From contig CAKQKA010000099.1 of the NCBI GenBank assembly GCA_934247855.1, positions 1 through 5,530 on the forward strand: a stretch of DNA of 5,530 nucleotides, written 5' to 3'. The stretch's first letter is position 1. The number at the start of each line of letters is the position of its first letter. The position numbers and the translations under genes were made by a program. The stretch is from an uncultured Clostridia bacterium. Lineage in GTDB: Bacteria; Bacillota; Clostridia; Christensenellales; Borkfalkiaceae. The notes below the pieces were generated by a model. It was not told the DNA's origin. It saw nothing but the letters and a program-made list of their open reading frames with translations, and searched no databases. This document shows, one piece after another, positions 1-5,158 of this stretch.

Positions 1-15
1 CTTAAGCACTATCTT

Positions 16-602
16 GATTCGCCTATCGCACCAAGCAAGCCGTTATCTTTTTTTATTTATTTTTGTTTTGTTTCTGTCTTGTGTATTGATCAAGCCATTC
101 TGCAAACGGATCGTAATACTCAACCAAACTTACCTGATTACTTATCATATCCTCTTTTTCTTGGTTTTGTATGTATTTTTGAACGGCTTGCTTGTTATGT
201 CCTACTGTACTTACATAGTATCCGCGACTCCAAAAATGTCTGCTCCCATATTTGTATTTCAGTTTCGCATACCGCTCGAATATCATCATTGTACTTTTTC
301 CTTTCAAGCACCCCATGAACCCCGATACTGTCACATTCGGCGGTATGCTCACCAACATATGTATATGGTCAGGCATTGCATATGCTTCTATTATTTCTAC
401 ATCTTTGCGTTTACACAACTCTCGCAATATCTTGCCTATTTCAGCGCGCAACACCCCGTATATAATTTTACGGTGATATTTGGGTGTAAACACAATATGA
501 TATTGACATTTCCATGTCGTGTGTGCTAAACTGAATGTGTCGTTATTTTGGTTTTTCATTGTAACGTTCCTCCTATTTGCTTACTCAATGCGATTGCGAA
601 TC
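16..602 (-). repeat. Inverted complementarity between tnpA leader and 3' flank
   Basis: Arms 16-40 and 579-602 are near reverse complements. On the tnpA-sense strand they pair as 7 bp (GATTCGC with GCGAATC), a 1x2 internal loop, 6 bp (ATCGCA with TGCGAT), then 10 bp. The last 10 contain four differences, and all four are G.U wobbles on this strand but A.C mismatches on the other. The leader arm lies between the distal arm of the 16-bp helix and the Shine-Dalgarno site. The distal arm begins 12 nt after the tnpA stop codon. Function is unknown. Confidence 0.65.
53..559 (-). CDS. tnpA: IS200-family Y1 transposase TnpA
   Basis: This is a 168-residue HUH/Y1 single-strand DNA transposase, full length for the family. 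As a dimer it would cut and rejoin the top strand at hairpins in the element ends during peel-and-paste transposition. The N-terminal block SLAHTTWKCQYHIVFTPKY (residues 10-28) is typical of IS200 TnpA. The HUH metal-binding motif is H65-I66-H67 within PDHIHMLVSIPP, and the likely catalytic tyrosine is Y129 in VQKYIQNQ. The conserved block MGCLKGKS (82-89) and the FWSRGYYVSTVG segment (109-120) are also present. Nothing is truncated, so the enzyme could be active. The start at 559 is set by AGGAGG at 569-574, 9 nt upstream. That site lies inside alternative RNA structures, described separately, so translation is probably strongly repressed. A tnpA promoter is not clear; the AT-rich stretch 632-640 could hold a weak -10 box. 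Confidence 0.95.
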   Translation of the reverse strand: MKNQNNDTFSLAHTTWKCQYHIVFTPKYHRKIIYGVLRAEIGKILRELCKRKDVEIIEAYAMPDHIHMLVSIPPNVTVSGFMGCLKGKSTMMIFERYAKLKYKYGSRHFWSRGYYVSTVGHNKQAVQKYIQNQEKEDMISNQVSLVEYYDPFAEWLDQYTRQKQNKNK

Positions 603-619
603 CCATTCAGTTTAGCACA
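522..619 (-). repeat. 16-bp inverted repeat joining tnpA leader and early codons
   Basis: Arms 522-537 (TGTGCTAAACTGAATG) and 604-619 are perfect reverse complements, separated by 66 nt that hold the ribosome binding site and start codon. The proximal arm covers codons 8-13 (TFSLAH), part of the SLAHT motif conserved in IS200 transposases. In the mRNA this would be a long helix enclosing the initiation region. It corresponds in position to the larger internal inverted repeat of the IS200 left end. It crosses the anti-Shine-Dalgarno helix, sharing base 619, so the two either exclude each other or form a pseudoknot. Confidence 0.75.
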
Positions 620-625
620 TAGGAG
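569..625 (-). promoter_or_regulatory. Anti-Shine-Dalgarno helix in the tnpA leader
   Basis: On the mRNA strand, CTCCTAT (625 to 619) is a perfect complement of ATAGGAG (576 to 570), which contains most of the tnpA ribosome binding site AGGAGG. Pairing would hide the site in a 7-bp helix closed by a 42-nt loop. Sequestration of the tnpA ribosome binding site by leader structure is established for Salmonella IS200, so the same logic is expected here. The complementarity is read directly from the sequence; its use in the cell is inference. Confidence 0.7.
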
Positions 626-674
626 TTTTTTTGTATATATTTTTTTATGCTTGAAACTAAAGCTTTTTTGGCAA

Positions 675-699
675 CACCGGCATAGCCGGTGGTTTTTTT
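675..699 (+). terminator. IS left-end hairpin terminator
   Basis: A perfect 7-bp stem (CACCGGC, loop ATA, GCCGGTG) is followed by G and seven T on the plus strand. It has intrinsic-terminator form in the plus direction only, since the minus side lacks a T tract. The IS200 left end carries a terminator hairpin at the equivalent place. In the single-stranded transposition intermediate, the same hairpin is a candidate for the left-end structure recognised by TnpA. Confidence 0.75.
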
Positions 700-704
700 C
701 TGCT

Positions 705-754
705 AAACAAAAGGTTGCTCTCTATCTTTTTTGACAGACCGCAACCTTTTGTTT
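705..754 (-). terminator. Long hairpin terminator of the lipoprotein operon
   Basis: Arms 705-718 (AAACAAAAGGTTGC) and 741-754 are perfect 14-bp reverse complements. They begin 15 nt after the last lipoprotein stop codon. On the minus strand the arm ends in TTTTGTTT, giving the A-tract, GC-stem, T-tract layout of an intrinsic terminator, and a plus-strand reading is also possible. Inside the 22-nt loop a second 6-bp helix (TCTGTC with GATAGA) forms on the minus strand with one G.U pair, while on the plus strand that position is an A.C mismatch. This suggests the minus-strand RNA is the functional form. Confidence 0.7.
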
Positions 755-769
755 GTTGTGTACTTTTTT

Positions 770-1243
770 TTATTGCTTGTAACGAAAGACTATTTCGCCC
801 GATTTATACGCGCTTCCTTTTGGTATTTCAACGCAATAGGACTGCAACACGATATCATCGGTTACAGGTTGATTATCGGCGATTTTCTTTCGGTAAAACA
901 GCGGGTATAGAACTTTCTCGTTTTCGAGTATTTCGCTGAACACCATTCCGTCCGAAGAGCAACCTTTTACACCGAATATAAGTAAATCGTTTAATTCAAA
1001 ATACGCCGCGGTATACCCCCAATTCAAGCCGTATCCGGTATATTTTTTATAATCTGAAATAAGTTCGACTTTGTTATATCCGAATGTTTCTTTTTCAAAG
1101 TCAACAGGCATGATTTTTGCTTTTAAACCCGACGCCGTATAATTTTTATACGGATCGTCAAGAGAATCGTTTGTACAAGCCGAAAAAGACGATATACAGA
1201 TTATCAACAATAAAAATACGGCAAACAGACTTTTTCTTTTCAT
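770..1243 (-). CDS. Small lipoprotein of unknown function (second gene of operon)
   Basis: The predicted protein has 157 residues. It begins with a basic n-region (MKRKS), a hydrophobic stretch (residues 6-17) and a lipobox F20-S21-A22-C23, so it should be lipidated at C23 and anchored outside the membrane. I chose the ATG at 1241-1243 rather than the upstream in-frame ATG at 1283-1285. It has GGGAGG 5 nt before it and puts the signal peptide at the very N-terminus. The mature part is small and soluble, with aromatic-rich segments (YKKYTGYGLNWGYTAAYF at about 66-83) and a C-terminal region ending in GEIVFRYKQ. I recognise no family. It lies 56 nt downstream of another lipoprotein gene, so the two are probably co-transcribed. 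No homologue-based role can be given. Confidence 0.8.
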   Translation of the reverse strand: MKRKSLFAVFLLLIICISSFSACTNDSLDDPYKNYTASGLKAKIMPVDFEKETFGYNKVELISDYKKYTGYGLNWGYTAAYFELNDLLIFGVKGCSSDGMVFSEILENEKVLYPLFYRKKIADNQPVTDDIVLQSYCVEIPKGSAYKSGEIVFRYKQ

Positions 1244-1299
1244 AAAAACCTCCCGTTTCTTCCGCATATAATACGCAGAATTCAAAAAAACTCCTGACT

Positions 1300-1731
1300 T
1301 TACTCAAAAAGTTTATAGATTTCATCGAACGCGGAGGACGGCTGAGTATTACTAAAAGAAATTTCTTTTTCCTTTTTTTCGCCGTGAAGAACTAAAAGAT
1401 GATGGGCACTTAACTTAACCGTATAACTATCATAAGTAATTATGTAGCTTATGCGGTCAAATTCTCTTGATTTTATGCCGAATATATTGTATCTCTTTTG
1501 GTATTTAAGCGTTTTTAACAAATCGTAAAAGGAACTTATTTTTTCTTCGGCAAGTTCGGTTTCTTCCTCTCCGCCGTTTTCGTTTACGGTTACCCGAACG
1601 ACTTTTACTATTTGCTCGTCGGGAAGTTCATTTATAACCGACTTCGCCGTACATGCCGAACAAAGACACAGTACCGCAACCAAAACAGTTGTAAAAGCAA
1701 CGGTTATTCTTTTATTAACCCGTATTTTCAT
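1300..1731 (-). CDS. Small lipoprotein of unknown function (first gene of operon)
   Basis: The predicted protein has 143 residues. The signal peptide has a basic n-region (MKIRVNKR), a hydrophobic core (about 9-23) and a likely lipobox C24-S25-A26-C27, with cysteine in place of the usual leucine at -3. Lipidation at C27 is therefore likely but less canonical. The ATG at 1729-1731 is preferred over the in-frame ATG 10 codons upstream. GGAGG lies 5 nt before it, and the longer version would bury the signal peptide. The mature part starts with an acidic, beta-rich segment (VKVVRVTVNENGGEEETELAEEK, given as residues about 42-64 in two overlapping pieces), then a helix (ISSFYDLLKTLKY) and further strands. 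No family is recognised. It is the first gene after a consensus promoter. Confidence 0.8.
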   Translation of the reverse strand: MKIRVNKRITVAFTTVLVAVLCLCSACTAKSVINELPDEQIVKVVRVTVNENGGEEETELAEEKISSFYDLLKTLKYQKRYNIFGIKSREFDRISYIITYDSYTVKLSAHHLLVLHGEKKEKEISFSNTQPSSAFDEIYKLFE

Positions 1732-1832
1732 CAATACCTCCACTTCTGTTCTATTACGCAATCAGAAAAACTCGTATAATTCGGTCTGTTTAATTCTTAA
1801 AACTTAAAAAGTTTCACCTACCGCGCAAAGGT

Positions 1833-1861
1833 ATTATACTACATTTTTTTAAAAATGTCAA
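1833..1861 (-). promoter_or_regulatory. Consensus sigma-A promoter of the lipoprotein operon
   Basis: On the minus strand, TTGACA (1861 to 1856) is followed after exactly 17 nt by TATAAT (1838 to 1833), a perfect match at both boxes. Transcription should start near 1826, leaving a leader of about 95 nt before the first start codon. The spacer is an inverted repeat: ACATTTTT (1841-1848), TT, AAAAATGT (1851-1858). It could be an operator or simply a bendable AT tract. The leader has only a weak 6-bp stem (1800-1805 with 1809-1814), and I see no riboswitch-like structure. Confidence 0.9.
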
Positions 1862-1892
1862 CAATTCTTTTTTTGAAACTGTTTAAATATAT

Positions 1893-1939
1893 AAAAAACC
1901 GCCGAATATGCCGATAATCGACCTATAGGGCGGTTTTTT
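1893..1939 (-). terminator. Terminator of the phoU-phoB-phoR-pdx operon
   Basis: An 11-bp perfect stem joins AAAAAACCGCC (1893-1903) and GGCGGTTTTTT (1929-1939). An inner helix (GTCGA with TCGGC on the minus strand, one wobble) closes a TTA loop. It starts 24 nt after the stop codon of the kinase gene. A-tract, stem and T-tract are symmetric, so it could act in both directions, but only the minus strand has a gene leading into it. Confidence 0.9.
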
Positions 1940-1962
1940 GCACATAGAGCGGTAGTAACCGA

Positions 1963-2781
1963 TCAATATTTTTTTGATTTTAAGACTTGTTCAAACTTTA
2001 CGCCATAGGCGTGAGTGCTGTCATCGGCGGTGCATTTTATGCAGTCGATAACGAAATCTACGGCGCGTTGCAACACCTTTTCGAGCGGTTCGCCGTTCAT
2101 AATACCCGCCACCGCAACCGACGAGAAAATATCGCCAGTGCCGTGGTAATTTATGGGTTGTTTTTCGCCGAACGCGCCGACGATTTTACCGTTTTCTATA
2201 CCCATTGCGTCTATCCTGCCGCCGCGCATGACGCCCGTTATTACGGGAGTTTTTGCGCCCAACTTTTTAAGCCCGTCGAGCAAGGACAAAATGTAATCTT
2301 CGTCGTACTCTTCTTTGTATTCGGCGCCCGTAAGAAAGCACGCCTCGGTGATGTTGGGCAGAACGTAATCGGAGGCACTGACTATTTCGCGCATGCCGTC
2401 CACGATATCGCCGTTCAATGCGGGATACAGTTTGCCGTTATCCGCCATAGCGGGATCGACAACGAACACTCCGCCCTTTTTCAGCAAATTTTCCTTTGCG
2501 GAAAGAATTGTTTTAAACTGCCGCCTGTCGCCTATATATCCCGTATAAATGCAATCGAAGCTGATGTTTTCCCTGTTCCAGTGCGCCACTATCGCGTCGA
2601 GATCATCGGTAAGGTCGCGCACGGTAAAATCTTTGAAACCCGCCGTGTGAGTTGAAAGCACAGCCGACGGCAGAATAGCCGTTTCGTACCCGAAAGCCGA
2701 CAAAATCGGCAAAGCGACGGTCAGCGAACACTGACCGTAACATGATATGTCCTGCACGGACATTATTTTTTTGTTTTCCAT
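1963..2781 (-). CDS. pdxY: Pyridoxal/pyridoxamine kinase, ribokinase superfamily
   Basis: This 272-residue cytosolic kinase of the PfkB/ribokinase superfamily would phosphorylate pyridoxal, pyridoxamine or pyridoxine with ATP in the vitamin B6 salvage pathway. The N-terminal block SVQDISCYGQCSLTVALPIL (residues 8-27) and STHTAGF (43-49) match pyridoxamine kinases of Firmicutes and shape the substrate pocket. DPAMADNGKLY (109-119) and LPNITEACFLTG (141-152) are typical of the PdxY/PdxK group. The GTGD motif (214-217) supplies the anion hole and catalytic D217. Length is normal. The start lies 8 nt after the phoR stop codon and has only a weak ribosome binding site (AAGGAT inside the end of phoR is rather distant), so translation is probably coupled to phoR. 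A hydroxymethylpyrimidine kinase is the main alternative, but the N-terminal motifs favour B6. The choice between the pdxY and pdxK names is arbitrary. Confidence 0.9.
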   Translation of the reverse strand: MENKKIMSVQDISCYGQCSLTVALPILSAFGYETAILPSAVLSTHTAGFKDFTVRDLTDDLDAIVAHWNRENISFDCIYTGYIGDRRQFKTILSAKENLLKKGGVFVVDPAMADNGKLYPALNGDIVDGMREIVSASDYVLPNITEACFLTGAEYKEEYDEDYILSLLDGLKKLGAKTPVITGVMRGGRIDAMGIENGKIVGAFGEKQPINYHGTGDIFSSVAVAGIMNGEPLEKVLQRAVDFVIDCIKCTADDSTHAYGVKFEQVLKSKKY

Positions 2782-2789
2782 ATTTATTC

Positions 2790-4496
2790 TTATTTATCCT
2801 TATTAAATATTACCGTAACCGTTGTGCCGAGACCTAAGTCGCTGTCGACAGATAATGTTGCGCCGTGCAATGCGCAAATGTGTTTTACTATGGCAAGCCC
2901 GAGCCCCGTGCCGCCCGTTTTTTTGGAACGCGATTTATCTACGCGATAGAATCGTTCGCACAATCTCGGTATGTTTTCCTTTTTGATACCTATTCCCGTA
3001 TCGGCGACTTTTAATACGACCGAATTTGTTTTTTCCGCAATAGTAATATCTATCTTGCCGTTTTCGTTATTGTAATTTACCGCATTACTGCATAAATTTT
3101 CGATAACTTCGTAAATCTTTTTGGCGTCACCATATATTTCACCGCCCCCCGAAACGGTTGCGGTTATGCCCTTTTCGGCAATTTTAGCGGACAATTCGTT
3201 TAAAACTTCTTCGGCGGTCGCTTTTAAATCCACCTTTGAAGCAAACTCTTCGGACGGCTCGCCGCCCTCTAATCTGCTGAGTTCCAACATATCCGAAATA
3301 AGCGAGGCAAGACGAACGCTTTCGGTATGAATTCTTTCCACCTGCTTTTTGGAATTATCGTCCATATCTTTGGCAAGCAACAGCTCGGAAAGCCCCTGCA
3401 TTACCGCCACCGGGGTTTTGAGTTCGTGCGAGGCATTGGCGAAAAAGTCGCTTTTTTGCCGGGCGATCTCTTTATCTTTTGTAACGTCGGTAAAGATTAC
3501 GATAGAGCAAACATTGGCTTTATCGCTGATACCGTCCACTGTTTTGATTGCCACCGAAAATTCAATATTTTTGTATAAATATTCAAAATTATAGTCCGAA
3601 CCGAGGTGCGAAGATATCTCTCCGCTTAAAGCAAGGTCGTCGATTAAAAAGATCACGTCCTGACCGAGAGCCTCGTCGCTCCGACCGAAAATTTTAAGCG
3701 CGGCTTTATTGGCAAAAATTATCTTATTGTTTATATCGACGGCAACTATCCCCTGCGAGATGTTTTCGAGCACGGTGTTAAGTTTTGCCTGTTCGTCGAT
3801 TTCCGTCTGACGTATGTTATGTGCGTTCTCGTTCAGCTCGTTGATTTCGTTAAGCACCGAATAAAGTTCGGGTTCGTCCGACCGAGTGCGGATAGGCACG
3901 TAATTTCCGTCGTTAAGGCTTTTAAGGCTTTGCCCGACCTCGGTAATTTTTGCTGTGATTTTTTCGGATATTATACCCGAAAACACTAACGAAAAAATAA
4001 GCGAAAGCACAAGCACTACGATTAAAATAGGTATCGTAATACCCATATAATTGTTGATTTCGCTGCTTTTTACCGCCATGCGGAATATGATTTTCGTGCC
4101 GTCGTCAAGCTGCGTTTTCACCGCATAATAGGTCATCTGCACACCTAACGTATCGGAAAATCTTTCAACGGCGGCGGGCTTACCCGCAAGCGCGTTGCGG
4201 ATTTCCTCACGGTCTATATGGCTTTCGAGCGGGGCTTTAGTGTCGCTTTCGTAAAGCACGTTGCCCTCTAAGTCGATTACGGTAATACGAAAACCGTCGC
4301 TAGTCTGCGCCACGGTGAAATCGTTAAAATTCTCTTTCGTATGCACAAGCGAACAAACGAGATTTGTTTCTTCGATAAGCCTTTTTCCTATTATATGTTT
4401 GGAATTTGCGCTTACCGCGAAAATACCGTAAACGAACACAACGGCAACGCAAACCGCGCTAAGCAAAAATATCTGCAAAAATATCTTCTTTTTCAT
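2790..4496 (-). CDS. phoR: PhoR-type phosphate sensor histidine kinase
   Basis: This 568-residue membrane kinase would autophosphorylate and pass phosphate to the adjacent response regulator. Layout: transmembrane segment 1 (about 5-29), an extracytoplasmic domain of about 120 residues, transmembrane segment 2 (about 152-175), a HAMP-like linker (about 176-230), a PAS domain (about 236-340), then HisKA and HATPase_c. The H box FFANASHELKTP (351-362) has the phospho-acceptor H357. The N box ENLCSNAVNY (466-475), G1 DTGIG (499-503), F box ERFYRVD (514-520) and G2 GGTGLGL (528-534) are all intact, so the kinase should be active. Its start codon overlaps the phoB stop in ATGA, and no good ribosome binding site is visible, pointing to coupled translation. 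The domain order and the phoU-phoB context support PhoR rather than WalK; the signal actually sensed is inferred from context. Confidence 0.93.
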   Translation of the reverse strand: MKKKIFLQIFLLSAVCVAVVFVYGIFAVSANSKHIIGKRLIEETNLVCSLVHTKENFNDFTVAQTSDGFRITVIDLEGNVLYESDTKAPLESHIDREEIRNALAGKPAAVERFSDTLGVQMTYYAVKTQLDDGTKIIFRMAVKSSEINNYMGITIPILIVVLVLSLIFSLVFSGIISEKITAKITEVGQSLKSLNDGNYVPIRTRSDEPELYSVLNEINELNENAHNIRQTEIDEQAKLNTVLENISQGIVAVDINNKIIFANKAALKIFGRSDEALGQDVIFLIDDLALSGEISSHLGSDYNFEYLYKNIEFSVAIKTVDGISDKANVCSIVIFTDVTKDKEIARQKSDFFANASHELKTPVAVMQGLSELLLAKDMDDNSKKQVERIHTESVRLASLISDMLELSRLEGGEPSEEFASKVDLKATAEEVLNELSAKIAEKGITATVSGGGEIYGDAKKIYEVIENLCSNAVNYNNENGKIDITIAEKTNSVVLKVADTGIGIKKENIPRLCERFYRVDKSRSKKTGGTGLGLAIVKHICALHGATLSVDSDLGLGTTVTVIFNKDK

Positions 4497-5158
4497 TTAT
4501 TTTCAAAGCGGTATCCGATACCCCTTACGGTAACGATACAGTCTTTTCCTCCGACTTGTTTTATCTTCTCCCTGAGTGCGGCGACGTGCATATCCAGCGT
4601 GCGGGTTTCACCTAAGAATGATTCGCCCCACACCTCTTTGAACAATTCTTCGCGCGTGACGGTAACGCCCGCCTTGCCTATAAGCAGTTTTAAAAGCGAA
4701 AATTCTTTTAACGTAAGACCTAAATCTTTATCGTCATAATATGCCTTATACACATTGTTATCGATGACGAAACCGTTTGCGTTTGTAACGTAAAGTTTTG
4801 CTCGGCGAAGGTTGGTTTTTACCCTTGCGAGCAGCTCGAGAATGGAAAACGGCTTAGCCATATAGTCATCCGCACCCTTATTCAGCCCTTTTACGAAACT
4901 GATTTCGTCGGACTTTGCGCTTACGCAAATTACGGGAACGCGCTCGTCGGTTTCCCTTATTTTAGATAAAACGGTAAAACCGTCCATTTCGGGCAGCATT
5001 ATATCGAGAATGACAAGATCGGGCTTTTTTGTTGCGAAAACGTTTAAAAAATCGATGCCGTTATCGAAAATTTCGGTTTCGTAATATTCCTCGAACGCGC
5101 CCTGATAGACTTCCTGCATACCCTCGTCGTCTTCTACAATGTAAATAAGTTCTTTCAT
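4493..5158 (-). CDS. phoB: PhoB-type (OmpR family) response regulator
   Basis: This 221-residue transcription factor has a receiver domain (1 to about 118) and an OmpR/PhoB winged-helix domain (about 125-219). The acidic pocket is D10/D11, the phosphorylation site D52 in VILDIMLPEMDG, the switch residue S80, and the conserved lysine K102 in AKPF. The DNA-binding domain has LTLKEFSLLKLL (148-159), the recognition-helix segment TRTLDMHVAALREKI (185-199) and the wing VRGIGYRFE (211-219). It should be phosphorylated by the kinase encoded directly downstream and act on phosphate-starvation genes; Bacillus calls the equivalent protein PhoP. The start codon overlaps the phoU stop by one base (TGATG), and the only purine-rich stretch (GGGAG) is about 14 nt away, so coupling to phoU is likely. 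No Pho box is recognisable in this window. Confidence 0.94.
   Translation of the reverse strand: MKELIYIVEDDEGMQEVYQGAFEEYYETEIFDNGIDFLNVFATKKPDLVILDIMLPEMDGFTVLSKIRETDERVPVICVSAKSDEISFVKGLNKGADDYMAKPFSILELLARVKTNLRRAKLYVTNANGFVIDNNVYKAYYDDKDLGLTLKEFSLLKLLIGKAGVTVTREELFKEVWGESFLGETRTLDMHVAALREKIKQVGGKDCIVTVRGIGYRFENK

Larger units (their letters stand above)
503..632 (+). ncRNA. Predicted antisense RNA to the tnpA start (art200-like)
   Basis: On the plus strand, TTGACA (503-508) is followed after 18 nt by TAAACT (527-532), with TGC directly before it as an extended -10 element. Initiation near 538-540 and termination at CTCCTAT (570-576), ATAGGAG (619-625) and seven T (626-632) would give an RNA of about 93 nt. 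It would cover the tnpA ribosome binding site and start codon in antisense. Salmonella IS200 makes a short antisense RNA (art200) against the same region. The weak points are the imperfect -10 box and the long 42-nt loop of the terminator hairpin. The RNA itself is a prediction. Confidence 0.5.
1..704 (-). mobile_element. IS200-type insertion sequence (tnpA only), right end not resolved
   Basis: The element carries one intact IS200/IS605-superfamily transposase and no tnpB. Its layout follows IS200: a terminator-like hairpin close to the left tip (675-691), then a long leader with inverted repeats around the ribosome binding site, then tnpA, then a short right end. Elements of this family have no terminal inverted repeats and make no target duplications, so the tips cannot be read from one copy. 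I place the left tip near 695-705 because the stretch beyond it (705-754) looks like the terminator of the adjacent lipoprotein operon. I see no convincing right-end hairpin in 1-52, so the right tip may lie before the window. About 700 bp fits the usual size of tnpA-only IS200 elements. The identity is strong; the boundaries are approximate. Confidence 0.75.

Noticed and set aside
1..52. A right-end hairpin of the IS
   Set aside because: Only 4-bp stems are visible on the transposase strand, so the true right-end structure cannot be assigned and may lie outside the window.
432..466. A plus-strand promoter from TTGCCT and TATAAT inside tnpA
   Set aside because: The spacer would be 23 nt, too long for a sigma-A promoter; the TTGACA/TAAACT pair further right is better placed.
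14..529. A 171-codon open frame on the plus strand
   Set aside because: It lies antisense to tnpA, has no ribosome binding site that I can see, and its translation is low-complexity and hydrophobic; tnpA is unmistakable on the other strand.
701..708. A third copy of TGCTAAAC near the IS left tip
   Set aside because: It matches part of the 16-bp repeat and could compete in RNA pairing, but eight bases in AT-rich DNA may be chance.
1244..1285. Upstream in-frame start for the second lipoprotein
   Set aside because: It would add 14 residues before the signal peptide, while the internal ATG has GGGAGG at good spacing.
1732..1826. A riboswitch or attenuator in the lipoprotein leader
   Set aside because: Only one weak 6-bp AT-rich stem is present, and no known riboswitch core is recognisable.
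1987..2655. A 222-codon open frame on the plus strand
   Set aside because: It is the antisense shadow of the pyridoxamine kinase gene, whose motifs are clear, and it resembles no protein family.
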